Shown in pieces: positions 1 through 6,241 of a stretch of DNA of 7,938 nucleotides. Made by a program: the position numbers and the translations under genes. Every line of letters starts with the position of its first letter. The stretch's first letter is position 1. Source of the DNA: Chlamydiia bacterium (GTDB taxonomy: Bacteria; Chlamydiota; Chlamydiia; Chlamydiales; FEN-1388); NCBI GenBank assembly GCA_003170575.1, contig PMZB01000278.1, forward strand, positions 1 through 7,938, given 5' to 3'. The notes below the pieces were generated by a model that saw only the letters and a list, made by a program, of their open reading frames with translations, was not told where the DNA came from and did not search any database.

Positions 1-8
1 CTTTAGCC

Positions 9-1583
9 ATGAAATTTCTTGTATCCATCATTCTTTTTTTGGCTTTTCTTCCTCTCTCCTATGCGCAGGATGCTGCCGCTCAAAACAGAAAAGCTCTGCT
101 TGCCTCTATCCCAAAAACATCTCTTCGCAAACTGCTGCTGCTTGCAACTTTGTATCCTCATACAGAGGAAGGAGAAAAAGCCCTTCATGAGGCATTTGAG
201 AATGTTTCAGCTCAAGCCCCTGAAGGATTGGCCCTGCCGCTGCTTTTCACAAACAATATCACAAGTTTAGCAGCTCTTTCTGAGCCTTCTTTGTTTTCTC
301 ATGATCAGACTCCCCCCCTTTCCGAAGACACCCGAAAATGCATTGATGAATTAACAAGAAACCTTCCTCATAAGAAGCTGAAAGGACATAACGCTCAATC
401 TCTGAATGAAGTAAAAAGCCTCGAATCTGAACAGATTGATCTTGCTAGGGGCTTGCTTCTTTTGGAACAAGAACTTTCCCCAAAAGTTGAGATAAAAAAA
501 GAATCCATTGAAGCAACCCTGGATTTACTTGCATTAGCTATTCTTGCTCGAGTTGGAGAGGCAGCAGATCCAGCCACAAAAATCAAAGAGATTAATCGCA
601 TGCTTTTTGATGAACTGGCAGTGCGATTCCCTCCTCAGTCCGAAGCTGACGAAAAGATGCAACAATTTTCAGAGCTCTCCACGGTTCTTTTTTCACGGCG
701 AGGAGTGTGCCTTGGAGCAAGCACGCTCTATCTTTGTCTTGCCCAAAGAATAGGACTTCCCCTTTCCATTTTCACCCCCCCTGGACACATCTTTGTTGGC
801 TATAAAGAGGGCGAATCTTTACGCGTTATTGAAACCACAGCACGCGGAATTGAAGTGCCTGTCACAATATATCTGGGCACTTCTCTTCGCTCTCTCCCCT
901 CACGCTCGCTCAAAGAAGTGATCGGCATGGTCGCATACAACCGAGCATCAAATGCGTTAAAAGAGAAAAATTGGAAACACGCCTTTGATCTTTATACATT
1001 AGCTCAAAACTTTGAGGCAGATGAAGAGCTCTGTCAGATGCTCTCTTTATCTACACTTTTGCTCGATCAAAAATGGGCTTCTATGAAGCATGCTCAATAT
1101 GCTCTTAAAAATCCATCTCCACACAGGCTTGAGCATGATCTTATGCTCATCGACCTAAGTAAAGGAGCTCTCTCCAAACAATCTGCCGAAACCATTCTTG
1201 AGACAGACATTGATGATGAGCCGGAAAAGATCCCCGAGTATATCAAGAGGCTTGAAAAATGCCTTCAGGAGGACTCTTCAAGTATTTGTATCCCTTTGCA
1301 CATAGCCCACTGCTGGTTCATGTATGGAAAACAAAAAAATGCTCTCCCTTACCTTGAAAAGATCGCTTCTTTTAAAGAAGCCCCAAGCAGCATTCATTTT
1401 TTTCTTGCCGAAGTGTACGAAAGCCGTATGAACTATCCTGCAGCATGGGACGAGGCAAAAAAAGCAGTGCTTCTGGCCAAGAAGCAAGGAATGATCCCCA
1501 AGCCTTTGCAAAAATTTATTCTTTCTCTTCACAACCAATCCCCTAATTGCGAAGATCTTCCCGATCTGCTAGTGTGCAAATAA
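9..1583 (+). CDS. Exported SirB1/transglutaminase-like protein with TPR-like C-terminal half
   Basis: Seen: 524 residues. The N-terminus (MKFLVSIILFLAFLPLSYA) is a good Sec signal peptide with likely cleavage after SYA at residue 19, which supports the ATG at base 9 although only 8 upstream bases are visible. Residues about 170-285 resemble the SirB1 N-terminal/transglutaminase-like core: FSRRGVCLGASTLYLCLAQRIGLPL with Cys234, then PPGHIFVGY with His260, then RVIETTARGIEV with Glu275 where the third catalytic acid is expected. Residues about 305-500 are helical with TPR-like pairs, for example NALKEKNWKHAFDLYTLAQ and HFFLAEVYESRMNYPAAWDEAKKAV. Known: this fold includes cysteine-dependent peptidases and transglutaminases, while SirB1 proteins often have no defined activity. 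Inference: a periplasmic or envelope protein with a papain-like active site and a protein-binding TPR arm; the substrate is unknown. The next gene starts 3-15 bases downstream, so the two are probably co-transcribed. Confidence 0.85.
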   Translation: MKFLVSIILFLAFLPLSYAQDAAAQNRKALLASIPKTSLRKLLLLATLYPHTEEGEKALHEAFENVSAQAPEGLALPLLFTNNITSLAALSEPSLFSHDQTPPLSEDTRKCIDELTRNLPHKKLKGHNAQSLNEVKSLESEQIDLARGLLLLEQELSPKVEIKKESIEATLDLLALAILARVGEAADPATKIKEINRMLFDELAVRFPPQSEADEKMQQFSELSTVLFSRRGVCLGASTLYLCLAQRIGLPLSIFTPPGHIFVGYKEGESLRVIETTARGIEVPVTIYLGTSLRSLPSRSLKEVIGMVAYNRASNALKEKNWKHAFDLYTLAQNFEADEELCQMLSLSTLLLDQKWASMKHAQYALKNPSPHRLEHDLMLIDLSKGALSKQSAETILETDIDDEPEKIPEYIKRLEKCLQEDSSSICIPLHIAHCWFMYGKQKNALPYLEKIASFKEAPSSIHFFLAEVYESRMNYPAAWDEAKKAVLLAKKQGMIPKPLQKFILSLHNQSPNCEDLPDLLVCK

Positions 1584-1588
1584 GACGT

Positions 1589-1592
1589 GAGG
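1589..1592 (+). promoter_or_regulatory. Ribosome binding site that decides the start of the next gene
   Basis: GAGG lies 6 bases before the ATG at 1599, within GAGGTGG (1589-1595). The alternative GTG at 1587 has only AT-rich sequence and a weak ATAAGAC in front of it, and it would place the binding site inside the coding region. The ATG at 1599 is therefore the better start. The site lies just past the stop of the upstream gene, as expected in an operon. Confidence 0.55.
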
Positions 1593-1598
1593 TGGCCT

Positions 1599-2369
1599 AT
1601 GTTACTGCGTGGATTGTTGCTGTGCGCCATGTGCGCGCCCCTTTTATACTCTGAGGAAGCACTTGTTGATCTATCGATGACTCCTCAAGATCGAGAAGCC
1701 ATTGGTGTTGACAGGTTTAATTCTCAGCAAAAAAAAGCCTTAGAGAGATGGCTTGAAGCCTGGACAAGAACTGTGATCACCCATGCCCCCTCCTATCATA
1801 CCTCTCAATCACTTCCACAGTGGATATCCATGTGGCGGCAAGAGCAGCAGCGAAAAAAAATCAACGAAGAAGAAGCGCCGGAGACTGCAGTACACACTCT
1901 TTACAGGAATAGAAATGGAGAAGTTCTCGAGTTAGCTGATGGTTCTATCTGGGATATCGTTGTTATTGATCAGTTTACCGCGAGTATGTGGAAGCGCGGA
2001 AATCAGATTACCATCATGCAGGCAAAGTTAGACATAGCACGCCCCTATATCCTTTTTAACGTGTCGCGCAATGAGCAAGCAGGGGCAAAACTTCAACGCC
2101 CGCCAAGTCCTGATGGGAAACGGCCAAAAGAGCCTCCCTCCTATTATGCCGGCTCCTTCCCCATAGAAATGATTGGGGTAAATAGTTCCTCAGTTACCCT
2201 GCAAAATGGAAAAAGGTGGAGCATTGCACCGCTGGATCAAGTTAAAGTACAAAACAACTGGCGGGTGCAGGACCGAATTCGAGTTACCAAGAATAATGAT
2301 GTTCACTACCCTGATAAGTTAAACAATCTTGATAGTGGGGATTCCGTTGCTGGTATCGCAGAGAACTAA
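1599..2369 (+). CDS. Exported hypothetical protein with a duplicated W/DQ/W beta-rich motif
   Basis: Seen: 256 residues from the ATG at 1599; a GTG at 1587 would add four. The first 18-20 residues (MLLRGLLLCAMCAPLLYSEE) look like a signal peptide; the two cysteines do not form a standard lipobox. Residues about 26-54 (LSMTPQDREAIGVDRFNSQQKKALERWLEAW) match the general pattern of a short helical motif common in exported hypothetical proteins, roughly 'P-x-(6)-GhDxhxxxpxxALxxWL'. The rest holds two related segments. Residues about 107-155 include LADGSIWDI, then IDQ, MWKRGNQITI and YILFN. Residues about 197-248 include LQNGKRWSI, then LDQ, NWRVQDRIRV and YPDKLNN. Between them is a proline-rich linker (PPSPDGKRPKEPPSYY). 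Inference: two small beta-barrel-like units outside the cytoplasm; function unknown. It sits 15 bases after the transglutaminase-like gene, and its last 51 bases overlap the facing gene. Confidence 0.8.
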   Translation: MLLRGLLLCAMCAPLLYSEEALVDLSMTPQDREAIGVDRFNSQQKKALERWLEAWTRTVITHAPSYHTSQSLPQWISMWRQEQQRKKINEEEAPETAVHTLYRNRNGEVLELADGSIWDIVVIDQFTASMWKRGNQITIMQAKLDIARPYILFNVSRNEQAGAKLQRPPSPDGKRPKEPPSYYAGSFPIEMIGVNSSSVTLQNGKRWSIAPLDQVKVQNNWRVQDRIRVTKNNDVHYPDKLNNLDSGDSVAGIAEN

Positions 2370-4223
2370 TACGGCCTTTTTTGGTGGCAGCGAAGCAAAT
2401 AATTTCAGCTCGTCCTCAAATTTTTGTTTGATCAAACTGACAAGATCGTCGCCGGAATGAGATGTCTCATCGCGTGCCAAAAATTCCTGATAACGAGTCG
2501 AACAAAGTTTTCGAAATTGATTTGCCGCTCGATAAAAAGGCGTTCTCATCTGTAGAGCAAAGACCTCTATTTCATCCATATCCCTATATATCCTTTGTGC
2601 CTCTTGATCCAAATGGGCGAGCCGTTCTTGAGTTTCCTTCGAAGAAAAAAAACGGTGAGCATCATCATCAGGCGTGGAGAAGCATGGGTGTGTTTTTAAA
2701 AAGCCTGGGTCTAGTAATGACTTGTGGGCAATCACATATCTTTCTCTGTCCGCTTGTCGTTCGTGGGCCAAAATGTTGAAAACCATTTCTGTCTTGAAGT
2801 CAAGAAAGGTAAGGGCTAAGGCGCGATTTACCGAAAACCGAGCATACTCATGCAAAATTTTTTCCTGTTCTGATTCATAGGTATCTTTCACTCCAAGAAC
2901 TTGACAAACTTCTTGGTTTAAAGAATCTAACACCTCTGAGATCGTGTCAGTTTTTTTTTCACCAAAAGTTAATGAGACTAGGATCGGCAGAATCTGTTCT
3001 ATAAGAGATGTCGTAGCATATCGCATGAGAGGCTGCAACATCTCGAAAACATTGCAAAGGAGAGAGGGTTCTCTTATCATCTCCCAGAATTTTGTTACAA
3101 TCACGTATTGTGGAGAATCAGCACCAAAACCTGCCAAAACAAAGGCCTTTTCACTTTGCTCGATAAGTGCACGATTGGAAGGAATTTGTATAAAAGTCAG
3201 ATACGCATCATCCCATAATTGCGACGCAGTTACATCCCAGAGCAAATTCTTAGCCTGTTGTTTACGCAACAGGAGAGGGGAATCCAAGAGCAGCTCCTCC
3301 TCATCACCTTGCTCTGCTTGCCTTTTAAAACTTTTTTCTATCAGCGAAAGAAACCAATTTAAGGTATGGATCTCTCCCTCACTCTTCATGATCTTCTCCC
3401 AGAGAGATACGACCTTTTCCTGCCATTCGTACACCTGCTTTCGAAATTGGAGGGTATATAGAGCATCAATTTCTGGATAACTACTGATCCTCTCTGCTTG
3501 TTCATCAAGACGGCTCAGCTCATCATGACAATCCCAAAACTGCTTACTGAGAAACTTGAGGCGTTCTCCTTTCTCTTGAGGGTTTTTGTAAAGTGAAGCT
3601 CGCGCCTCTTTTAACTGTTCCCCTAGGGAAGAAAAAGAAGCTTTAATCAATTGTACTTGAAAGGCAACATATTTATTTTTTTGTTGGTGATGCAGGACAT
3701 CTAACCTTTCAAATAATAGGTCACTCCCAAGGAGAGCAATTTGACAGGCAATCCAAATATTTACTTGATATTGAGCATAATCTTGAACAATTTTTTCTAG
3801 TTTTGACCCACCTACAATTTCTGCAAAAAGACAGCGGGAAACTTCATTTTTTAAAGATTGAATTTTTGCTGGGGCAGCTCTTTCTTCCAAGCCCTGGAGG
3901 ATTTTAAAAAGCCTTCCACGTACAGCCATCTCAACAGCGGCAACTAATTCATCAGCTTTACTTACTAAAGAACTGGGACTGTTAGAGGTATAGACTGCCT
4001 CCCAAAATTTCCTTACTATCAATTCTTGTGGAGAATCCTTTCCAAAACCAGCCAGAACAAAAACAGTATCGTTTCTCTTTATGAATGGATAACGGCTTTG
4101 CTGTTGAACAAAGATTCGAGTAGCTTTATTCCATTCTTTTATTATTTCAGTTCTTCCTTGCGATGTTTCCGTCTCTACAGAGGCAAACAAGCTCAGACAC
4201 AAGCCCCCTCTCACTCCATCCAT
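2319..4223 (-). CDS. Large helical paralogue A, two copies of an unknown module (634 aa)
   Basis: I do not recognise this family. Seen: mostly helical, charged, no signal peptide or membrane segment. It contains two related modules. Module 1 is at residues about 31-300 and module 2 at about 337-616, offset by roughly 300-311 residues. Paired landmarks are FVLAGFGKDSPQELIVRKFWE (55) with FVLAGFGADSPQYVIVTKFWE (361), DYAQYQVN (148) with EYARFSVN (459), LDEQAERI (239) with LDQEAQRI (538), and YPEIDAL (249) with MDEIEVF (549). The N-terminus MDGVRGGLC matches MVSVRGGLC of the neighbouring paralogue, which fixes the start. AGGG (bases 4231-4234) lies 7 bases upstream. The paralogue ends at the residue matching Lys616 here, so the last 18 residues (AVLVLCDTSNGIPTIKIV) are extra and lie antisense to the end of the facing gene. 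It is the second gene of a minus-strand pair. Whether it is exported by another route, for example type III secretion, cannot be judged from sequence alone. Confidence 0.85.
   Translation of the reverse strand: MDGVRGGLCLSLFASVETETSQGRTEIIKEWNKATRIFVQQQSRYPFIKRNDTVFVLAGFGKDSPQELIVRKFWEAVYTSNSPSSLVSKADELVAAVEMAVRGRLFKILQGLEERAAPAKIQSLKNEVSRCLFAEIVGGSKLEKIVQDYAQYQVNIWIACQIALLGSDLLFERLDVLHHQQKNKYVAFQVQLIKASFSSLGEQLKEARASLYKNPQEKGERLKFLSKQFWDCHDELSRLDEQAERISSYPEIDALYTLQFRKQVYEWQEKVVSLWEKIMKSEGEIHTLNWFLSLIEKSFKRQAEQGDEEELLLDSPLLLRKQQAKNLLWDVTASQLWDDAYLTFIQIPSNRALIEQSEKAFVLAGFGADSPQYVIVTKFWEMIREPSLLCNVFEMLQPLMRYATTSLIEQILPILVSLTFGEKKTDTISEVLDSLNQEVCQVLGVKDTYESEQEKILHEYARFSVNRALALTFLDFKTEMVFNILAHERQADRERYVIAHKSLLDPGFLKTHPCFSTPDDDAHRFFSSKETQERLAHLDQEAQRIYRDMDEIEVFALQMRTPFYRAANQFRKLCSTRYQEFLARDETSHSGDDLVSLIKQKFEDELKLFASLPPKKAVLVLCDTSNGIPTIKIV
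3078..3119. repeat. DNA-level repeat within module 2 of paralogue A
   Basis: These 42 bases match bases 4955-4996 of paralogue B at 39 positions by eye. They encode the core signature of the module around DSPQ..IVTKFWEM. A more diverged version lies at about 3999-4037 in module 1 of paralogue A. The match reflects gene duplication and not a mobile repeat. Confidence 0.7.
3751..3784. repeat. DNA-level repeat within module 1 of paralogue A
   Basis: These 34 bases match bases 5475-5508 at 31 positions by eye, including an exact 20-base run (atatttacttgatattgagc). They encode DYAQYQVNIW of the first module. The second modules have only EYARFSVN or EYVQLRAN at this place. Confidence 0.7.
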
Positions 4224-4230
4224 AACTAAT

Positions 4231-4234
4231 CCCT
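4231..4234 (-). promoter_or_regulatory. Ribosome binding site of paralogue A
   Basis: On the minus strand AGGG is followed by 7 bases and then the ATG at 4223-4221. It lies in the 17-base gap after the stop of the upstream paralogue. No terminator or promoter fits in this gap, so the two genes are probably one transcript. Confidence 0.5.
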
Positions 4235-4240
4235 AAGCTT

Positions 4241-5974
4241 TCATTTTTTTTGAGCAAGCGGCTCAAATAGAGCTATTCGTTCTTCAAGTTCTTGTTTGAT
4301 TAATGAGTCCAAGCTAAGTGTTGCCCCTTTCTGAGACAGCAGGTTTTGAAAAATAGTTGATATATCGTCCCGCCATTGCCTTACTGCATTAAAAAATGGG
4401 GTTCCAAGCTGTTTTCGTAAGGCTTCAATTTCTTCAGGTTCCTGATACACGTTTTGTGCTATTTCATTAAGATGGGTAAGTCTTTGTTGAGTTTCCTCTA
4501 CTTGTGCCGAATAAAAATCGCTAAGTTGTTTGTCAACTTGCTTTACTACTTCACGCTCCAATGGAAGACATCCCTCTAGCAGTGGCTTGAGGACTGTTAT
4601 ATAACCATCCCTCCTCTTTTTATACACGCGGGGAAGTGTTTCTACTACTTTATCTGCCCTACATTCAACAAGCATATATGCTACGCAAAGATTTGCTCTC
4701 AACTGAACATACTCGTACATAATTTCTTCCTGATTCGATCTGTTCGTATCTTTTAATTCAAGGCAACGACAAATCTCATTTTTTAAGTCATCGAATATTG
4801 AGAGCATTTTATCTGCTTTTTCAGGCACTGATTCTAAGGATGTAAGTATCTGCTGGATTTGTAGTTTAAAAGATGGCTGGGTGCTTTGGAAAAGACACGC
4901 TATCAAATTCTCAACTCCGCAAAGAAGAGGCTGTCCTCCTGAAGGATCCTTCACCATCTCCCAGAATTTGGTTACAATCAAGTCTTGTGGAGAATCTATC
5001 CCAAAGCATGCCTGAACAAACACCTCTTCAGCTCTTTTCCAAAGCGCACAATGAACATTATTTTTTACAAATTCAACACAAGCATCTTGCCATAACCTTT
5101 CTACCTTTTCTTTCGTTGCCTGCGCCTCCTTCTGATCATCATCTAAAGTGGGAGGAGAAATAAAACTTAACATTTGTTTCACTGATGCATCCTCAGAAGT
5201 CGGCTCCCCAAATCGCTCAGCTTGATCATCAAACCCAGCTATAATACTACATATAATCACCTCTAATTCAGGATTCGGACTATCGCTCGTCATCGCTTCT
5301 TTCCACTGATCCAGAACAGTTTCCTGCCATTCTTTAACCCGCAACCAAAATTCCTCTTTAAAAAACATATCAAATTCTGGATTTTGAGAAAGCGTCTGAG
5401 CGCTTTTTTTCAGACACTCTTGAGTTAAATCGTGAAATATTTTATTTGTTCCGAAAAGCGCCACTTGACACATAATCCATATATTTACTTGATATTGAGC
5501 GTAGTCTTTAATAATTTGATCCCCTGAAGAGTTGACAAGAATCTGAGAAATATCAAATTTCAAAGTTCTCAATGCCCACAAAAAATCGCTCGGAGTTTTA
5601 CCAATAAGTTGAACGCCCTGGCTACGCCCTCCAGAGATTTCTTGTTCAACCGTATTCACCAGCGTATCAGCTCTAACAACAAGTGAAGAGTGCGGCCCCT
5701 GTTGGTTTACGGCTTCCCAGAATGTATTCACAATCTTTGCTTGAACTGAATTTTTACTATAAGCCGCAAAAAGAAAAGCCTTATCTCCTTTCTCCATTTT
5801 GGCATAATAGTCCCAAGTTGCAACAAATGTCGTAGTAGCATGATTCCATAAATCTGCCAGTTTGTCTCGCCTTGCTAACATCTCCTGTTTTTTTTCAGTA
5901 CTTAAATTGCTTGGAGGAAGCTGACCTACTTCAGCCCACAAGTTTCTACACAAACCGCCCCTTACCGAAACCAT
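4241..5974 (-). CDS. Large helical paralogue B, two copies of the same unknown module (577 aa)
   Basis: I do not recognise this family. Seen: a soluble, mainly helical, charged protein with no signal peptide or membrane segment. It has two copies of the module found in the downstream paralogue. Module 1 is at residues about 43-250 and is degenerate (FLFAAYSKNSVQAKIVNTFWE at 67; DYAQYQVNIWIMCQVAL at 157). Module 2 is at about 295-577 and is well conserved (FVQACFGIDSPQDLIVTKFWEM at 319; EYVQLRAN at 421; LNEIAQNVY at 502; EEIEAL at 514). Module 1 is about 60 residues shorter than its counterpart: the LDEQAERI-type helix pair is missing between residues about 181 and 199. The start is supported by the shared MxxVRGGLC terminus and by AAGGG 7 bases upstream. 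It is the first gene of a minus-strand pair, with the second paralogue 17 bases downstream. Function unknown. Confidence 0.85.
   Translation of the reverse strand: MVSVRGGLCRNLWAEVGQLPPSNLSTEKKQEMLARRDKLADLWNHATTTFVATWDYYAKMEKGDKAFLFAAYSKNSVQAKIVNTFWEAVNQQGPHSSLVVRADTLVNTVEQEISGGRSQGVQLIGKTPSDFLWALRTLKFDISQILVNSSGDQIIKDYAQYQVNIWIMCQVALFGTNKIFHDLTQECLKKSAQTLSQNPEFDMFFKEEFWLRVKEWQETVLDQWKEAMTSDSPNPELEVIICSIIAGFDDQAERFGEPTSEDASVKQMLSFISPPTLDDDQKEAQATKEKVERLWQDACVEFVKNNVHCALWKRAEEVFVQACFGIDSPQDLIVTKFWEMVKDPSGGQPLLCGVENLIACLFQSTQPSFKLQIQQILTSLESVPEKADKMLSIFDDLKNEICRCLELKDTNRSNQEEIMYEYVQLRANLCVAYMLVECRADKVVETLPRVYKKRRDGYITVLKPLLEGCLPLEREVVKQVDKQLSDFYSAQVEETQQRLTHLNEIAQNVYQEPEEIEALRKQLGTPFFNAVRQWRDDISTIFQNLLSQKGATLSLDSLIKQELEERIALFEPLAQKK
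4955..4996. repeat. DNA-level repeat within module 2 of paralogue B
   Basis: Partner of bases 3078-3119, with three mismatches in 42 bases by eye. It encodes SPQDLIVTKFWEM of the second module. The two second modules are closer to each other here than either is to its own first module. Confidence 0.7.
5475..5508. repeat. DNA-level repeat within module 1 of paralogue B
   Basis: Partner of bases 3751-3784. It encodes DYAQYQVNIW. It shows that first module pairs with first module at DNA level, as expected if a two-module gene was duplicated in tandem. Confidence 0.7.
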
Positions 5975-5981
5975 AAGTTTG

Positions 5982-5986
5982 CCCTT
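5982..5986 (-). promoter_or_regulatory. Ribosome binding site of paralogue B
   Basis: On the minus strand AAGGG is followed by a 7-base spacer and then the ATG at 5974-5972. This is a good Shine-Dalgarno match and agrees with the start implied by the paralogue's conserved N-terminus. Confidence 0.6.
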
Positions 5987-6055
5987 ATCATTTTTTACTA
6001 ATACAAAAAGTTTACGTTAATATAATAATCTAAATCAAAATAATTTTACAGAAAT
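5987..6055. promoter_or_regulatory. AT-rich divergent spacer, probable promoter region for both directions
   Basis: This strongly AT-rich stretch lies between paralogue B (-) and the propeller/PKD gene (+), so at least one outward promoter is expected here. On the plus strand TATAAT occurs exactly at 6021-6026, but I find no convincing -35 hexamer 16-18 bases upstream. The minus strand has several TATTAT/TATATT-like hexamers in the same place, also without a clear -35. The promoter call rests on gene layout and base composition, not on a matched pair of boxes. Confidence 0.35.
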
Positions 6056-6187
6056 ATGAGCGAATTTGCAAGAGCTCAAAACCCTGAGGTAGGAACCTCA
6101 GGTCTCTGGACTCTGTATTCTCTTGACCCTCTGAGACATATGCAAGCAAAAAAAATTATGGAAAAACAGCTTCCATCGTGGACATAA
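6056..6187 (+). CDS. Possible small ORF of 43 codons upstream of the propeller/PKD gene
   Basis: ATG at 6056 to TAA at 6185-6187 encodes a 43-residue peptide beginning MSEFARAQNPEVGTSGLW and ending MEKQLPSWT. It is hydrophilic, with no signal peptide or membrane segment and no resemblance that I recognise. It has no good ribosome binding site (only ACAGAAAT before the ATG). A perfect 8-bp hairpin lies inside it. It is in the same frame as the downstream gene but separated by two in-frame TAA codons. It may be a leader peptide, a gene remnant or chance; I lean towards chance or remnant. Confidence 0.2.
   Translation: MSEFARAQNPEVGTSGLWTLYSLDPLRHMQAKKIMEKQLPSWT
6083..6102. other. Perfect 8-bp inverted repeat (hairpin) in the intergenic region
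   Basis: CCTGAGGT, the four-base loop AGGA, then ACCTCAGG: the two arms are exact reverse complements. On the plus strand no T-run follows, so it is not an ordinary terminator for plus-strand transcripts. On the minus strand it is followed by GTTTTGAG, a weak T-run, but no convincing minus-strand gene ends here. It could be a leader hairpin in the mRNA of the propeller/PKD gene or a binding site for a dimeric regulator. Confidence 0.5.
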
Positions 6188-6232
6188 AAGGCAGCTTTCT
6201 TGTAAAGAAGAGTCAAATGTACTTTTGAGGTT

Positions 6233-6236
6233 GGAG
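6233..6236 (+). promoter_or_regulatory. Ribosome binding site of the propeller/PKD gene
   Basis: GGAG lies 5 bases before the ATG at 6242. An in-frame TAA lies only about 40 bases upstream, and a signal peptide follows the ATG directly, so the start is well fixed. Confidence 0.65.
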
Positions 6237-6241
6237 ATCCT

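Noticed and set aside
2944..3480. A 178-codon open frame on the plus strand opposite paralogue A
   Set aside because: It lies wholly antisense to a gene supported by paralogy and internal repeats, and its translation is serine/cysteine-rich with no recognisable motif. It looks like a mirror of the minus-strand coding sequence.
4194..4223. VRGGLC as a lipoprotein signal
   Set aside because: There is no hydrophobic segment before the cysteine, and GGLC does not fit the lipobox pattern.
5998..6026. A full sigma-70-type promoter at TATAAT 6021-6026
   Set aside because: No -35 hexamer close to TTGACA is found at 16-18 bases, so in AT-rich DNA the -10 match alone is not enough for more than a low-confidence regional call.
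6083..6109. The hairpin as a Rho-independent terminator
   Set aside because: There is no T-run on the plus strand and only four T after one G on the minus strand, and no gene on either strand ends just before it.
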